From the NCBI RefSeq assembly GCF_036700095.1, contig NZ_CP144918.1:2838067-2902066 (forward strand): DNA of 64,000 nt, written 5' to 3'. The notes beneath the pieces were generated by a model. The model worked only from the letters and a program-made list of their open reading frames with translations. It searched no databases and was not told where the DNA came from. This document shows, piece by piece, positions 25,915 to 36,095 of the stretch. Position 1 is the stretch's first letter. Each line of letters opens with the position of its first letter. The translations under genes and the position numbers were made by a program. The stretch comes from Pelagerythrobacter marensis. Lineage in GTDB: Bacteria > Pseudomonadota > Alphaproteobacteria > Sphingomonadales > Sphingomonadaceae.

Positions 25915-27669
25915 ATGGCCGCATTCGACCTTGTCATACGCAACGGGACGATCATCGACGGGACCGGCGCCGATCGCTTCACCGGCGACATCGCAATCCG
26001 CGACGGTATCATCGCGGAAGTTGGCGCGATCCGCGGCGAAGGACGCGAGGAGATCGACGCCGCCGGGACAATCGTCACCCCCGGTTTCGTCGACATCCAT
26101 ACCCATTATGACGGGCAGGCCACCTGGGACCAGGAAATGGCACCGTCCAGCTGGCACGGGGTCACCACCGTCGTCATGGGCAATTGCGGGGTCGGGTTCG
26201 CTCCTGCTGCGCCCGACCGGCACGAATGGCTGATCGGTCTGATGGAAGGGGTCGAGGACATTCCCGGCACAGCATTGGCCGAAGGCATTACCTGGGACTG
26301 GGAAACCTTTCCCGAATATCTCGACGCGCTGGAGAAGCTGCCGCGGACGGTCGATGTGGGCACCCATGTCCCGCACGGCGCGGTGCGCGCCTACGTGCTC
26401 GGCGATCGGGAGAAACCCGGCGCGCAGCCGACCGAAGCGGACGTGGCCGAAATGGCCCGGATCGTGGAAGAAGGGATTCGCGCCGGTGCGCTCGGTTTTT
26501 CGACCAGTCGCACGGTGATCCACAAGTCCGTCGATGGCGAGCTGGTGCCCGGCACCACGGCCACGGCGGAGGAACTGATCGAGATCGGCCGCGCGATGGG
26601 CCGCGCGGGCCATGGCGTGTTCGAAATGGCAAGCGACCTCAACCGCGAATGGAACGAGTTCGACTGGATGGGCCGCCTCAGCCGCGAGACCGGTCTGCCG
26701 GTGACGTTCGCCGCGCTGCAATCGATTGCCAAGGAGCTGCCACTGGACGAGCAGATCGCAGCCATGCGGGCAGAGAACGACAACGGCGCCAACATCGTCG
26801 CCCAGATCGCGCTGCGCGGCAATGGCGTGATCATGGCCTGGCGCGGCACCGTCCACCCGTTCCGGTTCCGCCCCAGTTGGCAAGAGATTGCCGAACTGCC
26901 GTGGGAAGCGCAGAAGGAAAAGCTGTTCGACCCGGCGTTCAAGGCCCGGCTCCTGGCCGAAGCCAACGATTTCAGCACCGCGCCGCCGGACATGCTCGGC
27001 CTGCTGACGATCGTCGTCGCCGGATGGACGATGCAGTTCGAAATGGACGAGGATTTCGACTACGAGCCCGGACCGGAAGCAAGCGTGCAGTCGCGCGCGG
27101 CAGCAGCGGGGCTAAGTTGCGAGGAATATGCCTACGACATGCTGTGTCGCAACGACGGCACCGGCTTCATCTACCTGCCGATCCTCAACTATGCCGACGG
27201 CAACCTCGATTTCCTCGAGGCGCTTCAGCGTGCCGGCGACACCGTCAACTCGCTGTCCGACGGGGGCGCGCATTGCGGGACGATCTGCGATGCGGCGAGC
27301 CCGACGTTCATGCTCCAGCACTGGGTCCGCGACCGCTCGCGCGGCGCCCGGATCGGTCTGGAGCACGCGATCAAGCGCCAGTGCGCCGACACCGCGCGCC
27401 TCTATGGCCTGGAGGATCGCGGCCTCGTTGCGCCGGGATACCTCGCCGATCTCAATATCATCGACATGGAGCGGCTGAAGCTCGGAAGGCCGTGGCTCGC
27501 CTTCGATCTGCCCGCCGGCGGCAAGCGCCTGCTGCAGAAGGCCGAAGGCTATGTGGCCACGATCAAGAGCGGCGTGGTCACCTTTCGCGATGGCCGGTGG
27601 ACCGGGGCAACGCCGGGAGGGCTGATACGCGGCCCGCAACGGGCGGAAATGCGCGAAGCGGCGGAGTGA
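25915..27669 (+). CDS. D-aminoacylase / amidohydrolase family enzyme
   Basis: Amidohydrolase of 584 residues similar to N-acyl-D-amino-acid deacylases (amidohydrolase_3), which release free D-amino acids from N-acyl forms. Features: [20 protein letters not shown] at the start, the metal-binding [17 protein letters not shown] with the His pair, [14 protein letters not shown], and the C-terminal SDGGAHCG and [11 protein letters not shown]. It is soluble with no signal peptide. ATG 25915 has AGGAG at 25902-25906, eight bases away, and replaces an upstream ATG at 25879 that would add a non-homologous leader. It lies between fpr and dnaN and ends 18 bases before the convergent dnaN. Substrate is inferred from the family only. 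Confidence 0.85.
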   Translation: MAAFDLVIRNGTIIDGTGADRFTGDIAIRDGIIAEVGAIRGEGREEIDAAGTIVTPGFVDIHTHYDGQATWDQEMAPSSWHGVTTVVMGNCGVGFAPAAPDRHEWLIGLMEGVEDIPGTALAEGITWDWETFPEYLDALEKLPRTVDVGTHVPHGAVRAYVLGDREKPGAQPTEADVAEMARIVEEGIRAGALGFSTSRTVIHKSVDGELVPGTTATAEELIEIGRAMGRAGHGVFEMASDLNREWNEFDWMGRLSRETGLPVTFAALQSIAKELPLDEQIAAMRAENDNGANIVAQIALRGNGVIMAWRGTVHPFRFRPSWQEIAELPWEAQKEKLFDPAFKARLLAEANDFSTAPPDMLGLLTIVVAGWTMQFEMDEDFDYEPGPEASVQSRAAAAGLSCEEYAYDMLCRNDGTGFIYLPILNYADGNLDFLEALQRAGDTVNSLSDGGAHCGTICDAASPTFMLQHWVRDRSRGARIGLEHAIKRQCADTARLYGLEDRGLVAPGYLADLNIIDMERLKLGRPWLAFDLPAGGKRLLQKAEGYVATIKSGVVTFRDGRWTGATPGGLIRGPQRAEMREAAE

Positions 27670-27687
27670 GCCGGTAGCGGCGGCGCG

Positions 27688-28815
27688 CTACACCCGCATC
27701 GGCATCAGGACATAGAGCGCCGGACTGTTCGCGTCCTGCCGGATCAGCGTGGGCGCGCCCGCGTCGGCAAGGTGCAGCTCGACCGTGTCGCTGTCGATCT
27801 GGCTGAGGATGTCCTTGAGATAGTTGGCGTTGAAGCCGATCTCGAACCCTTCGGATGAATAGTCCGCCGGCACTTCCTCGGCCGCGGTGCCGTTGTCCGG
27901 CGACGTGACCGAGAGGGTCACCTTGTCGTTTTCCAGCCCCATCTTGACCGCGCGAGTCTTCTCGGTGGCGATGGTCGCGACGCGATCCACCCCTTCGTAG
28001 AAGCTGCGCGGATCGAGCTTGAGCAGCTTGTCGTTGCCGGTCGGGATCACGCGGCTGTAGTCGGGGAACGTGCCGTCGATCAGCTTGCTGGTCAGGATCA
28101 CCCCGCCTTCGCCTCCCAGGGTGAAGCGGATCTTGCTGGCCGAAAGGTCGACCTGAACGTTTCCGTCCAGCGATTCCTCCAGCAGCTTGCGCAGTTCGGC
28201 CACCGCCTTGCGCGGGACGATCACGTCGGGCATGCCCTGCGCGCCGTCGGGCTGATCGATGGTGAACCGGGCGAGCCGGTGGCCATCGGTCGCCGCGGCC
28301 TTCAACACCGGCTTGTCTTCTTCCGAAACGTGCAGGAAAATGCCGTTGAGATAATACCGCGTTTCCTCGGTCGAAATCGCAAACCGCGTGCGGTCGACCA
28401 GTTCGGCCAGCGTCTTGGCCGGAATTTCGAAACTGGTCGGCAGGTCGCCTTCGACGATGACCGGAAAGTCGTCGCGCGGCAGGGTGGGAAGCTGAAAGCG
28501 GCTGCGCCCCGCCTTGACCGTCATCCGGTTCTCGCTCGTCTCCAGACTGACCTGGCTGCCTTCGGGCAGTTTGCGGGCGATATCGAACAGCAGATGCGCC
28601 GAAACCGTGATGGCGCCGGGCGTCTCGACCGAAGCGGCGATCATGTTCTCCACCACCTGGAGGTCGAGGTCGGTCGCCATGACTTTGAGCGATCCGCCAT
28701 CCCCGGCCTCGATCAGGACGTTCGACAGGATCGGGATCGTGTTGCGCCGCTCGACCACCGACTGCACGTGGCTGAGACACCTGAGGAGCGTTGCGCGTTC
28801 GATAGTGGCCTTCAT
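27688..28815 (-). CDS. dnaN: DNA polymerase III beta sliding clamp
   Basis: The clamp is a ring dimer that tethers DNA polymerase III and other proteins to DNA. The 375-residue sequence covers the three clamp domains: MKATIERATLLRCLSHVQSVVERRNTIPILSNV (shown in part), PLPTLPRDDFP-type VQLPTLPRDDFPVI in domain II, then RFAISTEETRYYLNGIFLH, and it ends ALYVLMPMRV, the normal clamp C-terminus. Length is close to the family's ~370. No dnaA or recF lies beside it, so the gene sits outside the usual origin cluster, as often in this order. Expression is likely from its own promoter in the 28816-29029 spacer. Confidence 0.95.
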   Translation of the reverse strand: MKATIERATLLRCLSHVQSVVERRNTIPILSNVLIEAGDGGSLKVMATDLDLQVVENMIAASVETPGAITVSAHLLFDIARKLPEGSQVSLETSENRMTVKAGRSRFQLPTLPRDDFPVIVEGDLPTSFEIPAKTLAELVDRTRFAISTEETRYYLNGIFLHVSEEDKPVLKAAATDGHRLARFTIDQPDGAQGMPDVIVPRKAVAELRKLLEESLDGNVQVDLSASKIRFTLGGEGGVILTSKLIDGTFPDYSRVIPTGNDKLLKLDPRSFYEGVDRVATIATEKTRAVKMGLENDKVTLSVTSPDNGTAAEEVPADYSSEGFEIGFNANYLKDILSQIDSDTVELHLADAGAPTLIRQDANSPALYVLMPMRV

Positions 28816-29029
28816 CGCGTATCAATTCCCCCTTTGCGCTCACCGACGTCGCGCTCTCAGACGGTCTGGCACCCGCGTGCGGGGAGTGTCGGTAGAGACT
28901 AAGCCCCGAAGACAGGTTCGCGGCCGGAATCGCCCGCGAGCGCCGGAATGTTCGTAATATCCTTAGTCGCGAGGCGCATCGGGGCAAGAAAGAATGCCCC
29001 GGCGTCCCGATTCCTTGGGGATAAATCTG

Positions 29030-29782
29030 TCAGGAAAGCATCGCCATGCCGCCGTTGACGTGCAGCGTCTGGCCCGTGACGTACGCGGCCTCGTCGCTTG
29101 CCAGATAGGCCACCGCAGCGCCGATATCCTGCCCTTCGCCCATCCTGCCGATCGGGATGCGGGCATTGAGCGCTTCTTTCTGCGCATCGGGCAACTGGTC
29201 GGTCATCGCCGTGCGAATGAAGCCGGGCGCGACGCAATTGACCGTGATTCCCCGGCTGGCGAGTTCCTGGGCCAGGCTCTTGGACATGCCGACGAGACCG
29301 GCCTTGGCCGCGGCATAGTTCATCTGCCCCGGATTTCCGGTGGCTCCGACGACGCTGGTGATGCTGACGATGCGCCCCTGTCGCGCCTTCATCATCGGGC
29401 GGGCGGCCGCGCGCATGAGGCGGAAGGCGGCCTCGAGATTGATGCGCATGACCGCGTCCCATTCCTCGTCTTTCATCCGCATGGCGAGGTTATCGCGCGT
29501 CACGCCGGCGTTGTTCACGAGGATGTCGATCTTGCCCAGGGTATCGACCGTGGCGGGGACCAGTTCCTCCACCTGAGTCGCATTCGACAGGTCGCAGGTG
29601 ATTTCCACATGATCGCCGCCGACCTCGTCGTTGATCTGTTCGCGGAAGGCGCGCAGCTTGCCGCTGTTCGATCCGCTCAGTGCAAGGCGCGCGCCCTGTC
29701 GGGCCAGGGCATAGGCGATTGCCGAGCCGATTCCCCCGCTGGCACCGGTGACCAGCGCCGTCTTTCCTTCGAGCGAAAACAT
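29030..29782 (-). CDS. fabG: 3-oxoacyl-[acyl-carrier-protein] reductase FabG
   Basis: NADPH-dependent SDR that reduces 3-oxoacyl-ACP to 3-hydroxyacyl-ACP in each round of fatty acid elongation. The 250-residue protein shows the TGxxxGIG motif (VTGASGGIGSAI), NNAG (LVNNAGVTRDN), and the catalytic Ser-Tyr-Lys (SITSVVGATGNPGQMNYAAAK); it ends GGMAMLS. It overlaps fabD by one base (TAATG), so translation is coupled and both work in one pathway. A hairpin GGGGCA-AGAAAGAA-TGCCCC at 28981-29000 lies ~30 bases downstream and may help end the operon, though it lacks a T-tract. Confidence 0.94.
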   Translation of the reverse strand: MFSLEGKTALVTGASGGIGSAIAYALARQGARLALSGSNSGKLRAFREQINDEVGGDHVEITCDLSNATQVEELVPATVDTLGKIDILVNNAGVTRDNLAMRMKDEEWDAVMRINLEAAFRLMRAAARPMMKARQGRIVSITSVVGATGNPGQMNYAAAKAGLVGMSKSLAQELASRGITVNCVAPGFIRTAMTDQLPDAQKEALNARIPIGRMGEGQDIGAAVAYLASDEAAYVTGQTLHVNGGMAMLS

Positions 29783-30720
29783 TATCCGATCTCCTTCGCG
29801 AGGGCTTCGATATCCGCCATCGTGACCACGCTGGTCGTTTGCGCTTCCTTGTCGATACGGCCGATCATCGGGCCGAGAACCTTGCCGCCCAGTTCGACGA
29901 AGCCTTCCACCCCGGCGGCGCGCATCGCCTGCACGCTTTCGCGCCAGCGCACGCGGCCGGTCACCTGTTCGACCAGCAGGTGCTGCTCCTGCGCAGGGTC
30001 GGTCACCTGCGCCGCCGTGACGTTGGCATAGACCGGCAGAGCGAAGGGCCCCGGCGGGGTCTTCTCCAGCGCTTCGGCCATGGCATCGGCTGCCGGACGC
30101 ATGAGATCGCAGTGGAACGGAGCCGAGACCGGCAAGAGCACGCCCCGCTTGATCCCGTGATCCTTCACCATCGCCACGGCGCGCTCGATCGCGCCCTTGT
30201 GGCCCGAGAGCACGACCTGCCCCGGATCGTTGTCGTTGGCGACCTGGCACACCTCTCCCTCGGCGGCGGCCTCGGCCAGGGCCTGCGCCTTTTCGAGGTC
30301 GGCGCCGAGCAGCGCGCACATCGCGCCCTCGCCGACCGGAACGGCGGCCTGCATCGCCCGTCCGCGCAGCTTGAGCAGGCGCGCGGTGTCGGCGAGCGCA
30401 AAGGCTCCGACCGCGCATAGCGCCGAATATTCGCCCAGCGAATGGCCGGCGACGCAATCGCCCCGGTCAGCCAGCACGACTCCGAATTCCCGTTCCAGCA
30501 CGCGCAGCGTGGCGATCGAGTTGGCCATGATCGCCGGCTGGGCGTTCTCGGTCAGCGTCAGTTGATCCTCCGGCCCTTCGCGCATGACGGTCGACAGGGC
30601 CTGCGACAGCGCCTCGTCCACTTCTTCGAACACCTCGCGCGCCGCTGCGCTGGCATCGGCAAGATCGGCGCCCATGCCGACTTTCTGGCTGCCCTGCCCG
30701 GGAAAAACGAATGCTCGCAT
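29782..30720 (-). CDS. fabD: Malonyl-CoA:ACP transacylase FabD
   Basis: FabD moves malonyl from CoA to acyl carrier protein, the first step feeding fatty acid elongation. The 312-residue product has the start FVFPGQGSQKVGMG, the nucleophile elbow AGHSLGEYSAL, the substrate Arg region (LKLRGRAM), and the active-site His segment PVSAPFHCDLM. Length is normal. ATG 30720 is the family start; the frame extends upstream without homology. The ldcA-like gene lies 26 bases upstream on the same strand and fabG overlaps downstream, so the three may form one transcript. Confidence 0.95.
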   Translation of the reverse strand: MRAFVFPGQGSQKVGMGADLADASAAAREVFEEVDEALSQALSTVMREGPEDQLTLTENAQPAIMANSIATLRVLEREFGVVLADRGDCVAGHSLGEYSALCAVGAFALADTARLLKLRGRAMQAAVPVGEGAMCALLGADLEKAQALAEAAAEGEVCQVANDNDPGQVVLSGHKGAIERAVAMVKDHGIKRGVLLPVSAPFHCDLMRPAADAMAEALEKTPPGPFALPVYANVTAAQVTDPAQEQHLLVEQVTGRVRWRESVQAMRAAGVEGFVELGGKVLGPMIGRIDKEAQTTSVVTMADIEALAKEIG

Positions 30721-30745
30721 AACGATCTCCTTGTCGCCGCGCGGA

Positions 30746-31570
30746 CTATGCGCGGCCGGGCGCGCGGGCAAGCCCGAAGGGCACGATCCTGTTGGCACCG
30801 TCGTGCCCGATATCGGCGAAACCGAGATAGGGGATGCCGGCGCGCGCGCACCAGTGCCTGGCGATATCCTCCTCGCTCGCGCCGAAAGGCCGGTCGTTTT
30901 CGGGAATGTCGGTGATCCGGCCGAGCTTCAGTCCCGCGATGCCGGCAAGATGCTGGGTGATGTGGAAGAACAGACGGTCGACCGCATAGAGATGCTCGGA
31001 AACTTCCTCCACCATGACGACGTGCCCGGCAAGGTCGGGCATCAGATCGGTGCCGCAGAGCATGGCCAGCGTCATCAGGTTGAACGCCGCCGCCGGGCGC
31101 TCGTCCAGCGAGCCTTCCAGCCCGCCGGCGTCGCCGCACAGCCAGTCGAGCGCACGGCCAACCGCCGCGGCGCCCCCTTCGCGCCGGATGTCGGCAACCA
31201 TCGGCCCGTGCGCCGGACGCCCGACCCCCGCCTTGTAGAGCGCGGCGAGAAGATAGCCGGTGTCGGAATAGCCGAGGAACGCCTTGTCGCGCGCCGCCGG
31301 CCCCATACGGGCCACGGCATCCGCGGCAATGCGGTTGGAGCCGTATCCGCCGTGCGCAAACCAGATCGCATCGAACGCCGGATCGTCCGCGCATTCGAGC
31401 AGCGCGGCGAGCCGCACGGCATCGTCGCCGGCAAAATGTCCGTGACGCGCAAAGCACTGCCGGTGAAACACCAGCTCGACACCGGGCCGATCGGCGGCAA
31501 GATCGATCACCGCATCGGCGTGCTCCCGCTCGAGCCGCTTGCCCGGTGCACAGATCGCAATGCGTGTCAT
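30746..31570 (-). CDS. ldcA: LD-carboxypeptidase (S66 family)
   Basis: Cytoplasmic S66 enzymes remove the terminal D-Ala from murein tetrapeptide during peptidoglycan recycling. The 274-residue product has RIAICAPGKRLE at the start, the nucleophile motif WFAHGGYGSNRI, FLGYSDTGYLL, and the C-terminal Glu and His regions (VVMVEEVSEHLYAVDR; FGLARAPG). Length is a little under the usual ~300. ATG 31570 is chosen because homology starts there. It sits between tpiA and fabD on the same strand. The family call is firm; the exact peptide substrate is inferred. Confidence 0.85.
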   Translation of the reverse strand: MTRIAICAPGKRLEREHADAVIDLAADRPGVELVFHRQCFARHGHFAGDDAVRLAALLECADDPAFDAIWFAHGGYGSNRIAADAVARMGPAARDKAFLGYSDTGYLLAALYKAGVGRPAHGPMVADIRREGGAAAVGRALDWLCGDAGGLEGSLDERPAAAFNLMTLAMLCGTDLMPDLAGHVVMVEEVSEHLYAVDRLFFHITQHLAGIAGLKLGRITDIPENDRPFGASEEDIARHWCARAGIPYLGFADIGHDGANRIVPFGLARAPGRA

Positions 31571-31655
31571 GATCGCGCCGTACGGCGAGCGACGGGCTGC
31601 ATCAAGGCCCCGCACGCGGCCTCGCAAGCGCCGCCGCGCGCATGGCCGCTGCCGC

Positions 31656-32420
31656 CTAGGTCTCGTGAACTTCCGCCGCCGCGATGACGATGCCCATGAA
31701 GCTTTCCGCCGTCAGGCTGGCGCCGCCGACCAGCGCGCCGCCCACTTCGTCGGCTGCGAGCAGTTCGCGTGCGTTCTCGGCCTTCACCGATCCGCCATAG
31801 AGGATGCGCACGGCCGCGCCGTCTTCCTCCCCGAACAGCTCGACCAGCAGGGCGCGGATCTCGCGATGCATCGCGCCGATATCCTCCGCCGTCGGGGTGC
31901 GGCCGGTGCCGATCGCCCATACCGGCTCGTATGCGACGGTGAGCATTTCGCCCGGGCGGTCGAGCGATTCGGGCAGCGAAGCCCTGAGCTGGGCGAGGAC
32001 ATGTTCCACCGCCTTGCCGGCATCGCGCACCTCTTCGGTCTCGCCGCAGCACATGATGACGCGCAGGCCGGCGGCCAGCGCCGCCTGGGCTTTCGCACGG
32101 ACGAGAGCATCGGTCTCGCCGTGGTTCTGGCGCCGCTCGCTGTGTCCGAGGATCACGAATTTCGCGCCGGCATCGGCCGCCATGGTGGCCGAAATGTCGC
32201 CGGTGTGGGCACCGTCGTCGGCCGGATGGCAGTCCTGAGCGCCGACACCGATCTGTTCGACTTCGCGATGAGTCGCGTGAACCAGCGTGAAAGGCGGCGC
32301 CAGCGCGACCTCCACCTTCATCAGGTTCTGTGCCGCACGGTCGATGGCACGCGCCTGGGCAAGCATCGCCCGCGTGCCGTTCATCTTCCAGTTTCCAACG
32401 ATGTAGGGCCGTTCGGCCAT
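31656..32420 (-). CDS. tpiA: Triose-phosphate isomerase
   Basis: Interconverts dihydroxyacetone phosphate and glyceraldehyde-3-phosphate in glycolysis and gluconeogenesis. The 254-residue TIM barrel has the catalytic Lys (VGNWKMNGT), the electrophilic His (ILGHSERR), the base Glu in VAYEPVWAIGTG, and the phosphate-binding YGGSVKAEN and GALVGGASL loops. All key residues are present. The ~200-base spacer to the divergent ppiD gene holds a perfect 7-bp hairpin (GCAACGC-CAAAA-GCGTTGC, 32512-32530), a possible operator or RNA structure for either gene. Confidence 0.96.
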   Translation of the reverse strand: MAERPYIVGNWKMNGTRAMLAQARAIDRAAQNLMKVEVALAPPFTLVHATHREVEQIGVGAQDCHPADDGAHTGDISATMAADAGAKFVILGHSERRQNHGETDALVRAKAQAALAAGLRVIMCCGETEEVRDAGKAVEHVLAQLRASLPESLDRPGEMLTVAYEPVWAIGTGRTPTAEDIGAMHREIRALLVELFGEEDGAAVRILYGGSVKAENARELLAADEVGGALVGGASLTAESFMGIVIAAAEVHET

Positions 32421-32620
32421 GACGAATCCCGCTTCCTTGATCCCGATTTCAACGATTCCGGTCGCCGCCTAATATGGGGCGACGGGCCCGGCCTGCCAGA
32501 TGCTTCATCTTGCAACGCCAAAAGCGTTGCCGACCTGTTGCCGGGAGGTCGCAGGGCGGATAAAGCGCTCGCCGCACAGCGCAACCCCTAATCGCACCTG
32601 ACCCACGGAACATTCCCCGC

Positions 32621-34555
32621 ATGATTCAGTTCTTCCGCAGATTCTTCCAGTCGAAGCTCGGCATTCCGCTGACGCTGGCTTTTCTTGCGCTGATCGCCTT
32701 TGCATTCGCCAGCAGCGACGTCGCAAACACCGGAACATTCGGGGGGATCGCCGGCGGCGACCGGGTCGCCGTCGTCGGCGGGCAGAAGATCGATTCGGCC
32801 GACCTCGTCATAAGCGCGCGCGACGCGCTCGACCGCGTGCGGCAGCAGAATCCCAACATGTCGATGGATGCGTTCATCGCGCAGGGCGGCCTCGACGACG
32901 TGCTGGATCAGATGATCGACCGTACCGCGATCGCGGAATATGCGCGCCGCCACGGCCTCAGGGCGGGCGACAATCTGATCAACAGCGAAATCATCTCGAT
33001 CCCCGCCTTCCGCGGCGCCAGCGGCGAGTTCGATTCCACGACGTTCCGGCAGGTGCTCGCGGCGCGCGGGATTTCGGAATCGGCGCTGCGCTCCGATCTT
33101 TCGCAGGGCCTGCTCGCCCAGCAGCTGCTTGTCCCGGTGGCTTTCGGCGCCCAGGCCCCCGACAAGCTGGCGACGCGCTATGCCGCGCTGCTCAAGGAAC
33201 GGCGCCGCGGCAGCATTGCCATGCTGCCGGCCCAGGCATTCGCGCCCGAAGGCACCCCCGATCAGGCGACGCTCGAGGCATTCTACGCCGATAATCGCGC
33301 CGACTTCATCCGCCCCGAACGGCGCGTCATCCGCTATGCGGTGTTCGGCCCGGAGAATCTTGACACCCGGATCGAACCGACCGCGGCCGAGATCGGCGCC
33401 CGATACGAGGAAGACAGCGCCCGCTACGCCGCGCGCGAAACGCGCCGGCTCAGCCAGCTGATCGTCCCGACCCAGGAAGCGGCCGGCACGATCCGCGAGC
33501 GCGTGGAAGCGGGCGGCTCGCTCGAAGCCGCTGCGCGCGAGGCGGGCTTCGACGTGGCCGAGCTTGGCCCGATCTCGCGGTCGGAACTGGCCGCGCAAAG
33601 CTCCGCCGACGTGGCCCGCGCCGTCTTCGCAGCCGAACGCGGTGCGATTGCGACCCCGGCGCGCAGCGGGCTTGGCTGGCATGTCGTCCGCGTCGATGCC
33701 ATCGAACGGACCCCCGCGCGCAGCCTCGATCAGGTTCGCGGCGAAATCGCCGAGACCCTGCGCGCGGAGAATCGCCAGCGTGCTTTGGCCGACCTGGCCG
33801 CGAATATCGAGGAGCAGTTGACCGACGGTGTGTCGCTGAGCGACATGGCGCAGCAGCTGGATATCGACGTTCGCACCACGCGGCCGCTGCTGGCCAGCGG
33901 AGAGGTTTACGGCGCGCCGGGCGAAACCGCGACCGAAGTGCTCGGCCCCGCGCTGGAGACCGCGTTCCAGATGACCGAAGGGGAGCCGCAACTTGCGGAG
34001 ATCGCCCGCGGCGAGACCTATCTGATCTTCGAAGCAAGCCGGATCGTCGAATCCGCAGCGGCTCCGCTGGCGGAAATCCGCGACGACGTGATAGCCGCTT
34101 GGCGGCGCGACCGCGGCGCCGCGGAGGCGCGTGCCGCCGCCGACCGGGTGCTCGCCCGCCTGAAGGAAGGCACCTCCCTCGCGGCGGCGCTCCGCGAAGA
34201 GGAAACGCGCCTTCCCCCGGCCGAACCGGTCGACCTGACTCGCCAGCAGCTGGCCGCTTTCGAGGGCCGGTTCCCGCCGCCCCTCGCCCTGCTGTTCAGC
34301 ATGGCCCAGGGCACGGCCAAGAAGCTGGAGGCGCCCGAGGACAGCGGCTGGTACGTGGTCGATCTGGATGAGATCGAAACCGGGACGGTGGCCAGCGACG
34401 ATCCGCTGCTCGCGCAGACCAAGCGCGAACTGGGCCCGGCCATCGGCAGCGAATATGCGGATCAGCTTCGCGTTGCCCTGCGCAAGGAACTGGGCGTGGA
34501 ACGCAACGCCACCGCGATCGACGCGGTGCGCAAACAGCTCCTCGGGCAGAACTGA
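32621..34555 (+). CDS. ppiD: PpiD-like periplasmic peptidyl-prolyl isomerase / chaperone
   Basis: Membrane-anchored SurA/PpiD-type folding factor of 644 residues acting on proteins leaving the Sec translocon. After a basic start (MIQFFRRFFQSKLG) a single signal-anchor helix (TLAFLALIAFAFAS) follows, then a SurA-N-like chaperone region (~45-230). A parvulin-like domain (RRLSQLIVPTQEAAGTIRE, ~GLGWHVVRVDAIE) and a long C-terminal chaperone region complete it. Isomerase activity is uncertain, since PpiD parvulin domains are often inactive. The trpE GTG start follows its stop within five bases, so it probably leads the ppiD-trpE-glycosidase-pip transcript. Confidence 0.9.
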   Translation: MIQFFRRFFQSKLGIPLTLAFLALIAFAFASSDVANTGTFGGIAGGDRVAVVGGQKIDSADLVISARDALDRVRQQNPNMSMDAFIAQGGLDDVLDQMIDRTAIAEYARRHGLRAGDNLINSEIISIPAFRGASGEFDSTTFRQVLAARGISESALRSDLSQGLLAQQLLVPVAFGAQAPDKLATRYAALLKERRRGSIAMLPAQAFAPEGTPDQATLEAFYADNRADFIRPERRVIRYAVFGPENLDTRIEPTAAEIGARYEEDSARYAARETRRLSQLIVPTQEAAGTIRERVEAGGSLEAAAREAGFDVAELGPISRSELAAQSSADVARAVFAAERGAIATPARSGLGWHVVRVDAIERTPARSLDQVRGEIAETLRAENRQRALADLAANIEEQLTDGVSLSDMAQQLDIDVRTTRPLLASGEVYGAPGETATEVLGPALETAFQMTEGEPQLAEIARGETYLIFEASRIVESAAAPLAEIRDDVIAAWRRDRGAAEARAAADRVLARLKEGTSLAAALREEETRLPPAEPVDLTRQQLAAFEGRFPPPLALLFSMAQGTAKKLEAPEDSGWYVVDLDEIETGTVASDDPLLAQTKRELGPAIGSEYADQLRVALRKELGVERNATAIDAVRKQLLGQN

Positions 34556-34559
34556 GCCG

Positions 34560-36095
34560 GTGGCGCGGGTCGCCTCGGGTCTCTGCAACGCCGAAGCCGC
34601 CGTCGCCGCGTTGGCGGCGGACCGGCCTGCGCTCGTCTGGCGCAAGGTCGTCGCCGACACCGAAACCCCCGTCGGTGCAGCGTTGAAGCTGTTCGAGCCG
34701 GAACGCGGCGATTTCCTGCTCGAATCGGTCGAAGGCGGCGAAGTTCGCGGGCGATACAGCCTGCTCGGCCTCGATCCCGACCTGGTGTTTCGCGCCGAAG
34801 GAAACGCAGCCGCGATCAATGCCCGCTGGCAACACGACCGCGATGCTTTCGTCGATTGCCCGGCCGGCGCGCTCGAAGAACTGCGCGCGCTAGTCGAACG
34901 TTGCCGGATCGACGTGCCTGCCGAGCTGCCGCCGGCCCTCGCCTGCCTGGTCGGATATTTCGGTTACGAGACGATCGGCCTGGTCGAGAAGCTGCCGCGC
35001 GCACCGGTCAACCCGCTGGCACTCCCCGACATGCTGTTCGTCCGCCCCACCGTGTTGCTGGTGTTCGACAGCCTGGGCGACGAACTGTTCTGCATCGCGC
35101 CGCTATGGGCGGGGGAGGCGGCGCCCGAAGCCGCCATCGCGGATGCAGGCGAGCGGATCGACGAGGTCCTGCGCAAGCTCGCCGGACCGGCCCCGGCGGA
35201 GGCACGCCTCGGCGACCTGCCCGAGATGAAGCTCGATCCGGTGGTCGCTGCGGAAGACTACGCCGCCAACGTGGCGAAGGCGAAAAACTATATCGCTGCG
35301 GGCGACATCTTCCAGGTCGTCCTCGCGCAGCGTTTCACCTGCCCTTTCCCCCTGCCGCCGATATCGCTCTATCGCGCGCTGCGGCGGGTCAATCCCTCGC
35401 CCTTCCTCTATTTCCTCGACTTGCCCGGTTTCGCCGTGGTCGGCTCCAGCCCGGAAATCCTCGTTCGCGTGCGAGGGGGGGCGGACGCAGCGAAGGAAGT
35501 GACCATCCGGCCCATCGCGGGCACCCGGCCGCGTGGCGACACGCCGGAAGCCGATCGCGCGGCCGAAGCCAGCCTGCTCGCCGATCCCAAGGAACGGGCG
35601 GAGCATCTGATGCTGCTCGACCTGGGGCGCAACGACGTGGGCCGTGTGGCGACCAGGGGCACGGTCCAGGTGACCGACAGCTTCACCGTCGAGCGCTACA
35701 GCCATGTCATGCACATCGTCAGCAATGTCGTGGGGCAGCTCGATCCGGCGCATGACACGCTCGACGCGCTGTTCGCAGGCTTCCCCGCAGGAACCGTCAG
35801 CGGCGCGCCCAAGATCCGCGCCTGCGAAATCATCGCCGAACTCGAGCCCGAGACGCGCGGCGCCTACGCCGGCGGGGTCGGATATTTCGCACCCGACGGA
35901 TCGGTCGACAGCTGCATCGTCCTGCGCACGGGAGTGGTCAAGGATGGCACGCTGCATGTCCAGGCCGGGGCCGGGATCGTCGCCGACAGCGAGGCCGAGT
36001 ACGAACAGCGAGAATGCGAGGCCAAGGCCGGCGCCCTGCTCGCCGCCGCGCGCGAGGCCGCGCGCATAGCCCAGGAACCGGGGTTCGGACAGTGA
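34560..36095 (+). CDS. trpE: Anthranilate synthase component I
   Basis: TrpE with TrpG converts chorismate and glutamine to anthranilate, the first committed step of tryptophan synthesis. The 511-residue protein has the N-terminal part with LESVEGGEVRGRYSLLG, which carries the feedback-inhibition region, and the chorismate-binding domain: FLYFLDLPGFAVVGSSPE, PIAGTRPRG, LLDLGRNDVGRV, HVMHIVSNVVGQ, PAGTVSGAPKIRA and QAGAGIVADS. All are conserved. The start is GTG 34560, 5 bases after ppiD. The glycosidase gene overlaps its stop. trpG and trpD follow only after two unrelated genes. Confidence 0.96.
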   Translation: MARVASGLCNAEAAVAALAADRPALVWRKVVADTETPVGAALKLFEPERGDFLLESVEGGEVRGRYSLLGLDPDLVFRAEGNAAAINARWQHDRDAFVDCPAGALEELRALVERCRIDVPAELPPALACLVGYFGYETIGLVEKLPRAPVNPLALPDMLFVRPTVLLVFDSLGDELFCIAPLWAGEAAPEAAIADAGERIDEVLRKLAGPAPAEARLGDLPEMKLDPVVAAEDYAANVAKAKNYIAAGDIFQVVLAQRFTCPFPLPPISLYRALRRVNPSPFLYFLDLPGFAVVGSSPEILVRVRGGADAAKEVTIRPIAGTRPRGDTPEADRAAEASLLADPKERAEHLMLLDLGRNDVGRVATRGTVQVTDSFTVERYSHVMHIVSNVVGQLDPAHDTLDALFAGFPAGTVSGAPKIRACEIIAELEPETRGAYAGGVGYFAPDGSVDSCIVLRTGVVKDGTLHVQAGAGIVADSEAEYEQRECEAKAGALLAAAREAARIAQEPGFGQ